DNA from: Mycolicibacterium hodleri
GTDB taxonomy: Bacteria > Actinomycetota > Actinomycetes > Mycobacteriales > Mycobacteriaceae
Assembly (NCBI RefSeq): GCF_025822245.1
Contig: NZ_JACKTL010000061.1
Location: forward strand, 28,747-92,746
Direction of reading: 5' to 3'
Length of the DNA stretch: 64,000 bases
The stretch's first letter is position 1. The number at the start of each line of letters is the position of its first letter. This document shows, piece by piece, positions 42,783 to 51,646 of the stretch. Both the position numbers and the translations under genes were made by a program. Below the pieces are notes generated by a model, which ran no database searches, was not told where the DNA came from, and worked only from the letters and a program-made list of their open reading frames with translations.

Positions 42783-43349
42783 ATGCTGCTCACCGACGTT
42801 CTGCCCGACGCGCCCACGACCGCGACCGAAGCGCTGGCGATCTACGACGCCGCGCCCGCCGTCGAGCCGGACTTCATGGTCGGCACCTGGCACGGGGCCG
42901 AGCTGCCGACGAACCACCCGCTGGACGGCATGCTGGCCGCCAGCGGGTGGTGGGGCAAGCAGTTCGTCGACGCCGAGACCGTCCATCCCCTGCTGTTTCC
43001 GACCGCCGACGGTTCGGCGCTGTGGGCGCTCAACCCCGCGCTGGCCTTCGGCGGACTCGGCGTGGCCACCCGCGTCCCCGGAATCCGTAGCCGCGACTTC
43101 TCCGGTGCCATCGCAAAGCTCAAGCCGGTGCTCGGCACCACCGCCCCCAAGGCGCGGCTGCGCGCGACGCGGTACCGCGGCGTCGACACCGCCACGATGG
43201 TCTACGACCAGCTCCCGATCAACGACGTGTTCCGGTTGCTCGACGATGCGCCCGGATCCGAAACCGTGCTCGGCGCCATGGACCTTCGCGGATCCACCCG
43301 GCCCTACTTCTTCGTGCTCCGGCGCGACGAATCGCTGCGCGTCCGTTAG
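42783..43349 (+). CDS. GXWXG / DUF4334 domain protein
   Basis: 188 residues. Two-part layout of DUF4334 proteins: an N-terminal GXWXG motif (VGTWHGAELPTNHPLDGML) with WWGKQF, and a C-terminal DUF4334 part with AKARLRATRYRGVDTATMVYDQLPINDVF and FFVLRR. Function unknown; the fold may bind small hydrophobic molecules. The start is set by the TAAGCT box 6 nt upstream (leaderless). It overlaps the convergent blaS end by 4 nt. Confidence 0.85.
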   Translation: MLLTDVLPDAPTTATEALAIYDAAPAVEPDFMVGTWHGAELPTNHPLDGMLAASGWWGKQFVDAETVHPLLFPTADGSALWALNPALAFGGLGVATRVPGIRSRDFSGAIAKLKPVLGTTAPKARLRATRYRGVDTATMVYDQLPINDVFRLLDDAPGSETVLGAMDLRGSTRPYFFVLRRDESLRVR

Positions 43350-44248
43350 CCCGCCGACAGGTACGGCAGTACCACCTTGGTGACCTCGCCGACCAGCGGC
43401 CGTAGATCACCAGCGTCGGGATCGTCGGCCTGCGACCTGGTCATGATCGACAGCACCGCCCGTCGGCCGTCGGGACCGTAGACGACGCCGACGTCGTTGG
43501 TGCTGCCGTAGCTCCCGCCGCCCGTCTTGTCGGCGCTGGTCCACCCGGCAGGCAGGCCGGCGCGCAGGCTGGAGGTCTGGTTGCCGCGCATCCAGCGCTC
43601 GAGTCGACCGCGCTGCGCAGGCGCCAAGACGTCGCCGGTCAGCAGGCGCCGGAAGCCGACGCCGAGCGCGCGGGGCGTGCTGGTGTCCCGGGGATCGCCC
43701 GGCACGGCGGAGTTCAGTGCGGTCTCCCAGCGGTCGAGCCGGGTCCGGTCGTCGCCGAGCGTGCGCGCGAAGTCGGTGACCGCGGGCGGCCCGCCGATGA
43801 TGCGCAGCAGCCAGTTTCCGGCGGTGTTGTCACTGCGCTGCAGCGCCGCCTCGCACAGTTCGCCGATCGTCATCGTCTGACCGACGCGCTGCTCGGTGAC
43901 CGGTGAATTCGCGACGACGTCCGCGGCGTCGATCCTTACCGCGTCGCTCAGGTGCACGGCCCCGGCCTGATCCAGCTGAAGCACCCGGCTCGACGCGTAG
44001 ACCTTGAAGGTCGAGCACATGGCGAACGGGTCGTCGGCACGGTTGTCGACCTGCCGACCGCTGTCGAGGTCGACGGCCGAGACACCGACGAACGCGCCAA
44101 ACCGGTTCTCCAGGGCCGTGATCGAGTCGGCGACCACGCGGGCGCCGTCGGTCGGCTCGGCCTGGGTGGGCGTCGCCGCAGCCACCGCCAGACCGGCCAA
44201 GGCTCCCGCGCCGACCAGCAGTCCGCGTCGTGAGATGGCCGACCCCAT
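43346..44248 (-). CDS. blaS: Class A beta-lactamase (BlaS-type), Tat-exported
   Basis: 300 residues. Twin-arginine signal (ISRRGLLVGAGALAGLAVAAA) then the serine beta-lactamase fold with all key motifs: S79-TFK, SDN (QRSDNTAGN), ExxLN (ETALNSA) and KTG (DKTGGGSYG). Hydrolyses penicillins and cephalosporins in the cell wall space. In M. smegmatis the chromosomal BlaS gene lies at this same place after pepR, as I recall. The start overlaps the pepR stop by 1 nt, so it is cotranscribed with housekeeping genes. Confidence 0.93.
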   Translation of the reverse strand: MGSAISRRGLLVGAGALAGLAVAAATPTQAEPTDGARVVADSITALENRFGAFVGVSAVDLDSGRQVDNRADDPFAMCSTFKVYASSRVLQLDQAGAVHLSDAVRIDAADVVANSPVTEQRVGQTMTIGELCEAALQRSDNTAGNWLLRIIGGPPAVTDFARTLGDDRTRLDRWETALNSAVPGDPRDTSTPRALGVGFRRLLTGDVLAPAQRGRLERWMRGNQTSSLRAGLPAGWTSADKTGGGSYGSTNDVGVVYGPDGRRAVLSIMTRSQADDPDAGDLRPLVGEVTKVVLPYLSAG

Positions 44249-45549
44249 CAGCCGGCGATCGACCGAAGTGCTTGCGGCAGTGACTTCTTGGAGCGGTGCG
44301 GGCCGAGCACCGCGGCGCCGTAGGGACGGCTCAACAGTTGGCGTGCCACCGCATTCACTTCCTCGAGACTGACGGCGTCGATGAGCGCCAAGGTTTCGTC
44401 GATGGTCCGGTGCTTGCCGAAGTTCAGTTCACTTCGGCCGATCCGGTGCATCCGCGAACCGGAGTCCTCGAGTCCGAGCACCAGACCACCGCGCAACGAG
44501 CCCTTGGCGATCCGGCATTCGGCGTCGGTGATCCCGTCGCGGGCCACCTCGGCCAGCACGTCCGAGGAGACCTGCGTGACCTCGTCGAAGCGTTCCGGCA
44601 GACAGGCCGCGTACACCGACAGGGCACCAGAGTCGGAGAAGGTGTCGATGCTGGAGTACACCGAGTAGGCCAGGCCGCGCGTCTCCCGGATCTGTTGGAA
44701 AAGGCGCGAACTCAGCCCGCCACCGAGCGCACCGTTGAGCACCGACAGCGCCCAGCGGTGATTCCAGTGCCGGCCGGGCGTCCGCACGCCGAGGAACACG
44801 TGCGTCTGCTCGCCGTCGCGGTTGACCAGTTGCAGACTCGGCCGGCCCGGCACTCGACCCGTGCCCTTGCGGGGCGCCACGGGTTCACGGTCCGTGCGCA
44901 GACGCGGACCGAAGTACTCCCTCACCAACGCGACCACCTGGTCGTGGTCGACGTTGCCGGCCACCGCGACCACCATGCGTTCCGGTGTGTAGCGCCGCAC
45001 GTGGAACGAATGCAGTTGTGTACGAGTCATCGTCGAGATCGACTCGACGCTCCCGATCACCGGGCGGCCCACCGGATGGTGCCCGAACATCGCCGACAGG
45101 AAGACGTCTCCGAGGGTGTCCTCGGGATCGTCGTCGCGCATGGCGATCTCTTCGAGCACGACGTCGCGCTCGACCTCGACGTCCTCGGCGGCGCACCTAC
45201 CACGCAGCACCACGTCGGCGACCAGGTCGACCGCCAACTCGAGGTCGGTGTCCAGGACGTGCGCGTAGTAGCAGGTGTGCTCGCGGGCGGTGAACGCGTT
45301 GAGCTCACCGCCGACCGCGTCGACCGCCTGGGCGATCTGCACCGCCGAGCGCGTCGGCGTCGACTTGAAGAGCAGATGCTCCAGGAAGTGGGCGGCGCCG
45401 GCCACGCTCTGACCTTCGTCGCGCGAGCCGACACCCACCCACACTCCCACGGACGCCGAGCGCACCGACGGGACGAACTCCGTGACTACCCGGAGTCCGC
45501 CCGGCAGTGTGCTGCGGCGGACGTGGTTAGTTGCTCGCTGTCGCGGCAT
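44248..45549 (-). CDS. pepR: M16-family zinc peptidase PepR
   Basis: 433 residues from ATG 45549 (a start at 45564 is possible). Pitrilysin/processing-peptidase-like metallopeptidase: inverted zinc motif HFLEH, with the downstream Glu in the VERDVVLEEIAM helix, and a second non-catalytic half (LGVRTPGRHWNHRWALSVLNGALGGG) containing the usual R/Y region RETRGLAYSV. Cytoplasmic, probably degrading peptides. The start overlaps the gpsI end by about 23 nt. Confidence 0.92.
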   Translation of the reverse strand: MPRQRATNHVRRSTLPGGLRVVTEFVPSVRSASVGVWVGVGSRDEGQSVAGAAHFLEHLLFKSTPTRSAVQIAQAVDAVGGELNAFTAREHTCYYAHVLDTDLELAVDLVADVVLRGRCAAEDVEVERDVVLEEIAMRDDDPEDTLGDVFLSAMFGHHPVGRPVIGSVESISTMTRTQLHSFHVRRYTPERMVVAVAGNVDHDQVVALVREYFGPRLRTDREPVAPRKGTGRVPGRPSLQLVNRDGEQTHVFLGVRTPGRHWNHRWALSVLNGALGGGLSSRLFQQIRETRGLAYSVYSSIDTFSDSGALSVYAACLPERFDEVTQVSSDVLAEVARDGITDAECRIAKGSLRGGLVLGLEDSGSRMHRIGRSELNFGKHRTIDETLALIDAVSLEEVNAVARQLLSRPYGAAVLGPHRSKKSLPQALRSIAG

Positions 45550-47815
45550 CGGCGGATTCGGCACCCGTATCCGTCGTGACGTCGGCGTCGACGGGCTCCG
45601 GAGATGCCTCGGCGGCGTCGGACTCCTCGGCGACCAGAACCAGCGAGATCTTGCCGCGGTTGTCGATGTCGGCGATCTCGACGCGCAACTTGTCGCCGAC
45701 CTTCACCACGTCCTCGACCTTGGCAATGCGCTTGCCGCGACCCAACTTCGAGATGTGCACCAGGCCGTCACGACCGGGCAGCAGCGACACGAATGCGCCG
45801 AAGTCGGTGGTCTTGACCACGGTTCCGAGGAACCGCTCACCGATCTTGGGCAGCTGCGGGTTGGCGATGGCGTTGATCAGGTCGATCGCGGCCTGCGCAG
45901 CCTCGCCGTTGGAGGCGCCGACGAACACGGTGCCGTCGTCCTCGATCGAGATCGACGCACCCGTCTGCTCGGTGATCGAGTTGATCATCTTGCCCTTGGG
46001 CCCGATGACCTCGCCGATCTTGTCGATCGGCACCTTGATCGTGGTGATCCGCGGCGCGTAGAGGCTCATCTCGTCGGGCTCGTCGATGGCCTCGGCCATG
46101 ACCTCGAGAATGGTGATGCGAGCGTCCTTGGCCTGTGCGAGCGCACCGGCCAGCACCTTGGACGGGATGCCGTCGAGCTTGGTGTCGAGCTGCAGCGCGG
46201 TGACGAAGTCCTTGGTGCCTGCGCACTTGAAGTCCATGTCGCCGAAGGCATCCTCGGCGCCGAGGATGTCGGTCAGGGTGACGAAGCGACGCTCGGTCTT
46301 GCCGTCCACCTCGACGTCATCGGACACCAGACCCATCGCGATGCCCGCGACCGGAGCCTTCAGCGGCACACCGGCATTCAGCAGCGACAGGGTCGACGCA
46401 CACACCGAGCCCATCGACGTCGAACCGTTGGAGCTCAACGCCTCCGACACCTGACGGATGGCGTACGGGAACTCCTCGATGCTCGGCAGCACCGGCATCA
46501 AGGCGCGCTCGGCGAGCGCGCCGTGGCCGATCTCGCGACGCTTGGGCGAACCGACGCGGCCGGTCTCACCGGTCGAGTACGGCGGGAAGTTGTAGTGGTG
46601 CATGTAGCGCTTGGAGGTTTCCGGTCCCAGCGAGTCGATCTGCTGGGCCATCTTGACCATGTCCAGAGTGGTGACGCCCATGATCTGGGTCTCGCCACGC
46701 TCGAACAGGGCGCTGCCGTGCGCACGCGGGATGACGGCCACCTCGGCCGACAACGCGCGGATGTCGGTGATGCCACGGCCGTCGATGCGGAAGTGGTCGG
46801 TGAGGATGCGCTGCCGAACCAGCTTCTTGGTCAGCGAGCGGAACGCCGCGCCGATCTCCTTCTCACGACCCGCGTAGGTCTCGGCCAGGCGATCGAGCAC
46901 CTCGGCCTTGATCTCGTTGGTGCGGTCGTCTCGCTCTTCCTTGCCGGCGATGGTGAGCGCCTTGGCCAGCTCGTCGGTGGCCACCGAGGACACCGCGTAG
47001 AACACGTCGTCCTGGTAGTCCGGGAACACCGGGTAGTCGGCGACCGGCTTGGCGGCGCTGTCGGCCAGTTCCTTCTGGGCGTCGCACAGGGCGGCGATGA
47101 ACGGCTTGGCGGCTTCGAGGCCCTCGGCCACGACGGCCTCGGTGGGCGCACCCGCGCCACCGGCGATGAGCTCGATGACCCGGTCGGTGGCCTCGGCCTC
47201 GACCATCATGATCGCGACGTCGTCGGCAGTCTTGCGACCCGCGACGACCATGTCGAACACGGCGCCCTCGAGCTGCTCGACCGTCGGGAACGCGACCCAC
47301 TGGCCGTCGATGAGCGCGACGCGCACGCCACCGACGGGACCGGAGAACGGGATGCCCGAGATCTGGGTAGACGCCGACGCGGCGTTGATGGCCAGCACGT
47401 CGTACAGATCCTTGGGATCGAGGCTCAGGATCGTCACGACGACCTGGATCTCGTTGCGCAGACCGGAGATGAACGTCGGGCGCAGCGGCCGGTCGATCAG
47501 GCGGCAGGTCAGGATCGCGTCGGTGGAGGGACGGCCCTCACGACGGAAGAACGAGCCGGGGATGCGGCCAGCGGCGTACATCCGCTCTTCGACGTCGATC
47601 GTGAGCGGGAAGAAGTCGAAGTGGTCCTTGGGTTGCTTGCTCGCCGTGGTGGCGCTCAGCAGCATGGTGTCGTCGTCGAGGTACGCGACGACGGAACCGG
47701 CGGCCTGCTTGGCCAGCCGGCCGGTCTCGAAGCGAATGGTGCGGGTGCCGAAGCTCCCGTTGTCGATAACGGCGGTCGATTCGAAGACGCCGTCTTCTAT
47801 TTCAGTTGCAGACAT
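45527..47815 (-). CDS. gpsI: Polyribonucleotide nucleotidyltransferase (PNPase)
   Basis: 762 residues from ATG 47815 (MSATEIEDGVFES). Phosphorolytic 3'-5' exonuclease and RNA-tailing enzyme. Two RNase PH domains (about 10-290 and 350-590; FFRREGRPSTDAILTCRLIDRPLRP; GSVCASTLSLLNAGVP), a KH domain (GPKGKMINSITEQTG) and an S1 domain (FLGTVVKTTDFGAFVSLLPGRDGLVHISKL), then an acidic Ala/Glu-rich tail. A 299-nt leader with hairpins precedes it. Confidence 0.97.
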   Translation of the reverse strand: MSATEIEDGVFESTAVIDNGSFGTRTIRFETGRLAKQAAGSVVAYLDDDTMLLSATTASKQPKDHFDFFPLTIDVEERMYAAGRIPGSFFRREGRPSTDAILTCRLIDRPLRPTFISGLRNEIQVVVTILSLDPKDLYDVLAINAASASTQISGIPFSGPVGGVRVALIDGQWVAFPTVEQLEGAVFDMVVAGRKTADDVAIMMVEAEATDRVIELIAGGAGAPTEAVVAEGLEAAKPFIAALCDAQKELADSAAKPVADYPVFPDYQDDVFYAVSSVATDELAKALTIAGKEERDDRTNEIKAEVLDRLAETYAGREKEIGAAFRSLTKKLVRQRILTDHFRIDGRGITDIRALSAEVAVIPRAHGSALFERGETQIMGVTTLDMVKMAQQIDSLGPETSKRYMHHYNFPPYSTGETGRVGSPKRREIGHGALAERALMPVLPSIEEFPYAIRQVSEALSSNGSTSMGSVCASTLSLLNAGVPLKAPVAGIAMGLVSDDVEVDGKTERRFVTLTDILGAEDAFGDMDFKCAGTKDFVTALQLDTKLDGIPSKVLAGALAQAKDARITILEVMAEAIDEPDEMSLYAPRITTIKVPIDKIGEVIGPKGKMINSITEQTGASISIEDDGTVFVGASNGEAAQAAIDLINAIANPQLPKIGERFLGTVVKTTDFGAFVSLLPGRDGLVHISKLGRGKRIAKVEDVVKVGDKLRVEIADIDNRGKISLVLVAEESDAAEASPEPVDADVTTDTGAESADAATASN

Positions 47816-47845
47816 ACGTGTGTCAGGCCTCTTTGGTTCTCGTGT

Positions 47846-47949
47846 GGTGCGCATTCGCACCCCTTTTTTCGCGCGACACGCAGGAGAACCCGGGAATTAC
47901 GACGGCCGTCGATCGAAGCGGTCGGAGCCTCCCCTGTCTCGGGGGCTCC
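47846..47949 (-). promoter_or_regulatory. gpsI leader with two strong hairpins
   Basis: The 299 bp between gpsI and lppU (47816-48114) carry no gene. On the gpsI-sense strand there is a hairpin at 47949-47924 (GGAGCC...GGCTCC with inner CCC/GGG) and another at 47861-47846 (GGTGCG-AATG-CGCACC) about 30 nt before the start codon, preceded by an A6 run. pnp leaders in other bacteria fold into stems through which PNPase controls its own mRNA; the same may hold here. Confidence 0.45.
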
Positions 47950-48114
47950 GGCAGCCACTACCGAAGACCGCCCATTGAAGAGACGGGTCCTGCCGGTGAC
48001 GCACTGGAACGGTGCCCGCGGATATGCGCGAACCGCACCGACGTTCGAGCCAGAACAGGCTCAAAACATGTCCATGTTACACCGCGGCAATCATCGAACC
48101 CGCCGCTGGGGCCG

Positions 48115-48594
48115 TTACGACACGTCCTCGACGCACACCGTGAACTGGCGCTCGTCGTAGGCGTATCCGGTGCCGGTCGCGCACTGGTCGACGTTGGCGA
48201 CGTCCGCGATGATCTGGGTGGCACGTTGACGATTCGGTACGGAACGATCCGCGCAGTCGACCCGGACGGGGTCACGACCGTTCTCCGGGTCGACGCTCAT
48301 GCACCCGCCGACCACCCAGTCGACGTCCATGCAAATGGTCGAACCCGATCCGCTGAACGAACTCCGCGTCGAGTAATACGTGTCGACGTCGGCGGGGCAT
48401 TCGTCGGTGTTCTGGACCGCGTCGACGACGCGGAAGTTGGACTCCGGGCTGCCGCACTGCACGCGGGCGGTCTCCGGCCGGTCCGGCGGACCACCGACCT
48501 CGAGGCAGTCACCCACCTGGACGTCGGCGGCCGCCGCGGGTGAACACCCTGCCAGCGCCGTCGCCACGGCGACGGCCGCGAGCAGGGCCTTCAC
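48115..48594 (-). CDS. lppU: Lipoprotein LppU-like
   Basis: 159 residues. Signal peptide with lipobox LAGC (Cys17), so it is acylated and anchored outside the membrane. The mature part has about eight more cysteines in spaced pairs (VGDCLEVGG, RVQCGSPE, NTDECPAD, STICMDVD, GGCMSVD, VDCADR, VDQCATG, FTVCVED), suggesting several disulfides. Its place between gpsI and rpsO matches LppU of M. tuberculosis. Function unknown; 6 nt downstream of rpsO. Confidence 0.85.
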   Translation of the reverse strand: MKALLAAVAVATALAGCSPAAAADVQVGDCLEVGGPPDRPETARVQCGSPESNFRVVDAVQNTDECPADVDTYYSTRSSFSGSGSTICMDVDWVVGGCMSVDPENGRDPVRVDCADRSVPNRQRATQIIADVANVDQCATGTGYAYDERQFTVCVEDVS

Positions 48595-48600
48595 CGAAGG

Positions 48601-48870
48601 CTAGCGGCGCAGGCCCAGGCGCTCGATCAAGGAGCGGTACCGCGCCACGTCGACCTGGGCGATGTACTTGAGGAGACGACGACGACGACCGACCAGCAGC
48701 AGCAAGCCGCGGCGCGAGTGGTGATCGTGCTTGTGCATCTTGAGGTGCTCGGTCAGATCGGAGATGCGCTTGGTCAGCATCGCGATCTGGGCTTCCGGCG
48801 ATCCGGTGTCGGTCTCGTGCAGGCCGTACTGGCCGAGGATTTCCTTCTTCTGCTCTGTGGTGAGCGACAT
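48601..48870 (-). CDS. rpsO: 30S ribosomal protein S15
   Basis: 89 residues from ATG 48870 (MSLTTEQKKEILGQYG). Full-length S15 with the 16S rRNA-binding motifs TGSPEAQIAMLTKRI, HLKMHKHDHHSRRGLLLLVGRRRRLLKYI and the ending YRSLIERLGLRR. It precedes lppU and gpsI on the same strand. The 116-bp upstream gap holds a possible TAGACT -10 box about 70 nt before the start. Confidence 0.97.
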   Translation of the reverse strand: MSLTTEQKKEILGQYGLHETDTGSPEAQIAMLTKRISDLTEHLKMHKHDHHSRRGLLLLVGRRRRLLKYIAQVDVARYRSLIERLGLRR

Positions 48871-48986
48871 GACACTAACTCCATCCATGGGTTCGCGAAT
48901 GATGACTAAGGCGTGGCCGCCGCGAACTGCAGCACACGCTGGGCCGTCGGGGAGTCTAACAGCGCCGAGACGGGAGAACCGAATCC

Positions 48987-49970
48987 TCAGGACTGCGCGA
49001 GGACCGCACGGGCCCGCGCGGTGTCACGGTCCATGGCCACGACGAGGTCGTCCACCGAGTCGAACTTCTCCTGTCCGCGGATGCGCGAGACGAAGTCGAC
49101 GGCGACGTGCTGGCCGTACAGGTCGGCCTCGGTGTCCAGGACGAACGCCTCCACCGTCCGGGTGCGGCCGGAGAAGGTGGGGTTGGTGCCGACCGAGACG
49201 GCGGCCTGGTACCGCTCCCCCGGGGTGACGGTGCCCATGACGGGTCCGTGCCCGAGGACGGTGAACCACGCCGCGTAGACCCCGTCGGCGGGGATCGCCG
49301 AGTACATCGGCGGTGCGACGTTGGCGGTCGGGTACCCGAGCCCCCTGCCGCGGCCGTCACCGCGGACCACGACCCCTTCGACGCGGTGCGGCCGACCCAG
49401 CGCCTCCGCCGCGGCGACGACGTCACCGGCGTCGACGCAGGATCGGATGTAGGTGGAGGAGAACGTGACGGTCCCGTCGCGACCGGTGTCGGAGACCTCG
49501 GAGACCAGGGACATGCTCTCCACCGCGAACCCGGCGCGCTCGCCGGCCTTGCGCAGCATGGTGACGTTGCCCCCGGCCTTCTTGCCGAAGGTGAAGTTCT
49601 CGCCGACGACGACCTCGACGACGTGCAACCGCTCGACCAGCAGTTCGTGGATGTAGCGCTCGGGCGTCAGCTTCATGAAGTCGGAGGTGAACGGCATGAC
49701 GAGGAAGACGTCGACGCCCATCTCCTCGACCAGCTCGGCGCGCCGGGTCAGGGTGGTCAGCTGAGCGGGATGGTTGCCCGGGAAGACGACTTCCATGGGA
49801 TGCGGGTCGAACGTCATCAGCACCGTCGGCACGTCGCGGGACCTGCCCGCCTTCACCGCGTGGTTGATCAGTTCGGCGTGCCCTCGGTGGACACCGTCGA
49901 ACACACCGATCGTGAGGACGCACCTGCCCCAGTCCGTGGGGATCTCGTCTTGGCCCCGCCAGCGCTGCAC
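48987..49970 (-). CDS. ribF: Bifunctional riboflavin kinase / FAD synthetase
   Basis: 327 residues from GTG 49970 (VQRWRGQDEIPTDWGRC), normal length. The N-terminal adenylyltransferase domain (about 1-185) has VLTIGVFDGVHRGH and the FSSTYIRSCVDAGD stretch; the C-terminal flavokinase domain (about 190-325) has GRGLGYPTANV. Makes FMN then FAD. TAGGCT lies 7 nt before GTG, predicting leaderless translation and excluding the longer frame. Confidence 0.96.
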   Translation of the reverse strand: MQRWRGQDEIPTDWGRCVLTIGVFDGVHRGHAELINHAVKAGRSRDVPTVLMTFDPHPMEVVFPGNHPAQLTTLTRRAELVEEMGVDVFLVMPFTSDFMKLTPERYIHELLVERLHVVEVVVGENFTFGKKAGGNVTMLRKAGERAGFAVESMSLVSEVSDTGRDGTVTFSSTYIRSCVDAGDVVAAAEALGRPHRVEGVVVRGDGRGRGLGYPTANVAPPMYSAIPADGVYAAWFTVLGHGPVMGTVTPGERYQAAVSVGTNPTFSGRTRTVEAFVLDTEADLYGQHVAVDFVSRIRGQEKFDSVDDLVVAMDRDTARARAVLAQS

Positions 49971-50052
49971 GACGGCAAGCCTACGACGCCCCGCGGCGCC
50001 CGGCACCGTCAGATGCCCGGATGGCGGACCGATTGCCTAAACTTCTCTGATT
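49971..50052. promoter_or_regulatory. Divergent ribF / mntR promoter region
   Basis: 82-bp gap. Minus-strand TAGGCT (49983-49978) is 7 nt before the ribF GTG; plus-strand TAAACT (50038-50043) is 9 nt before the mntR ATG. No ribosome sites. No clear MntR palindrome was found in the gap. Confidence 0.4.
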
Positions 50053-50751
50053 ATGAGCCCCGACGACACTGCTCGCGACTTGTCATCGGTTGCCGAGGAC
50101 TACCTGAAGGTGATCTGGACCGCCCAGGAGTGGTCGGTCGACAAGGTCAGCACCAAGATGTTGGCCGAACGCATCGGGGTGTCGGCCAGCACGGCCTCGG
50201 AGTCCATTCGCAAGCTGGCCGACCAGGGACTGGTCGACCACGAGAAGTACGGCGCCGTGACGCTCACCGACGCCGGCCGCCTCGCCGCGCTGGCGATGGT
50301 CCGTCGCCACCGGTTGATGGAGACGTTCCTGGTGCGCGAACTCGGGTACGGCTGGGACGAGGTGCACGACGAGGCCGAGGTGCTCGAGCACGCCGTGTCC
50401 GACCGGATGCTCGACCGCATCGACGCCAAGCTCGGTTTCCCGACCCGCGACCCCCACGGCGACCCGATCCCCGCCCGCGACGGCAGGGTGCCGACGCCCG
50501 ACGCCCGCCAGCTGTCGATGTGCCGGGACGGCGACACCGCCACGGTGGCACGCATCTCCGACGCCGACCCGGAGATGCTCCGCTACTTCGACAGCGTGGG
50601 CATCAGCCTCGACGCCCGGGTGACGGTGCTGGCGCGCCGCGACTTCGCCGGCATGATCTCGGTCGGCGTGGAACAGCCGGGGAGCGCAGCCACGGCGACG
50701 ACCACCGTCGACCTGGGAAACCCTGCGGCCGAGGCGATTTGGGTGGTCTGA
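50053..50751 (+). CDS. mntR: DtxR-family metal-dependent repressor (MntR/SirR-like)
   Basis: 232 residues. N-terminal winged helix (about 8-70: LSSVAEDYLKVIWTAQEW, GVSASTASESIRKLADQGLV), a metal-binding dimerisation domain (about 72-145) with the ligands Met, Glu and His in RRHRLMETFLVRELGYGWDEVHDEAEVLEHAVSDRM, and a C-terminal SH3/FeoA-like domain (about 150-230). The equivalent M. tuberculosis protein (Rv2788) responds to manganese. No transporter gene is adjacent. Confidence 0.92.
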   Translation: MSPDDTARDLSSVAEDYLKVIWTAQEWSVDKVSTKMLAERIGVSASTASESIRKLADQGLVDHEKYGAVTLTDAGRLAALAMVRRHRLMETFLVRELGYGWDEVHDEAEVLEHAVSDRMLDRIDAKLGFPTRDPHGDPIPARDGRVPTPDARQLSMCRDGDTATVARISDADPEMLRYFDSVGISLDARVTVLARRDFAGMISVGVEQPGSAATATTTVDLGNPAAEAIWVV

Positions 50752-50758
50752 GCGGCCG

Positions 50759-51646
50759 CTACAGCGTCGACGGGCGGATGACCACGACGGACTTCGTCCG
50801 GGCTCCGTCGTCGGAGAGCAGCGCGATCACCCGACCGTCGGCGGCGGTCGCGGCGTAGACCCCGTCGATCCCGCCCGGGGCCAACGCCCGCCCGTTCGAC
50901 GCCGACTCCGCCTCCGCCTCGGTGAGATCGCGGCGGGGAAACCCGAGCAGGCACGCCTCGTCCAACGAATAACTCAGCTGCGGAGATTCGGCCAGTCGTT
51001 CGAGGGTGTGTGCCTCGGCCAGCCCGTAGCGGCCCACCCGGGTGCGGCGCAGCGCGGTGAGGTGTCCACCGACGCCGAGTCTCGCCCCGACGTCGCGCGC
51101 GAGCGCCCGAATGTAGGTGCCCGACGAACAGTCGACCTCGACGTCGACGTCGACGAATCCGTCCAGCCGGCGCACCGTGACCACCTCGAAGCGCTCGATC
51201 CGGACCCGGCGCGGGGCCAACTCGACCACCTTGCCCTCCCGAGCCAGCTTGTAGGCGCGTTGGCCGTCGACCTTGATCGCACTGACCGACGACGGGATCT
51301 GGTCGACCTCACCCCGCAGTCCGGCGACGGCCGCCTCGATCTCCGCGTCGGCGACGTGCTCGGCCGACACCGTCTGCAGCACGTCGCCCTCGGCGTCCTC
51401 GGTGGAGGTCGTCTGACCCAGCCGAATGGTCGCGGCGTAGGACTTCTCCGTCGCGGTCAGCAGACCGAGGATCTTGGTGGCGCGCTCGACGCCGACCACC
51501 AGCACCCCGGTGGCCATCGGGTCCAACGTGCCGGCGTGTCCCACCTTGCGGGTGCCAAACAGCCTGCGGCACCGGCCGACCACGTCGTGGCTGGTCATTC
51601 CGGCGGCCTTGTCGACGACGACGAGTCCGGGCTCGACCGGGCTCAC
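50759..51646 (-). CDS. truB: tRNA pseudouridine-55 synthase
   Basis: 295 residues from GTG 51646 (VSPVEPGLVVVDKAAGMTSHDVV), overlapping the pptT stop by 4 nt. Makes pseudouridine 55 in the T-loop of tRNAs. The catalytic Asp is in KVGHAGTLDPMATGVL; KSYAATIRLGQTTST and VDCSSGTYIRALARDVG are intact. The C-terminal part carries the short actinobacterial extension. Last gene of pptH-pptT-truB. Confidence 0.95.
   Translation of the reverse strand: MSPVEPGLVVVDKAAGMTSHDVVGRCRRLFGTRKVGHAGTLDPMATGVLVVGVERATKILGLLTATEKSYAATIRLGQTTSTEDAEGDVLQTVSAEHVADAEIEAAVAGLRGEVDQIPSSVSAIKVDGQRAYKLAREGKVVELAPRRVRIERFEVVTVRRLDGFVDVDVEVDCSSGTYIRALARDVGARLGVGGHLTALRRTRVGRYGLAEAHTLERLAESPQLSYSLDEACLLGFPRRDLTEAEAESASNGRALAPGGIDGVYAATAADGRVIALLSDDGARTKSVVVIRPSTL

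Noticed and set aside
47846..47869. Hairpin plus T6 on the plus strand as a classic terminator
   Set aside because: No plus-strand gene ends upstream; all genes here are on the minus strand, where the same hairpin lies in the gpsI leader.
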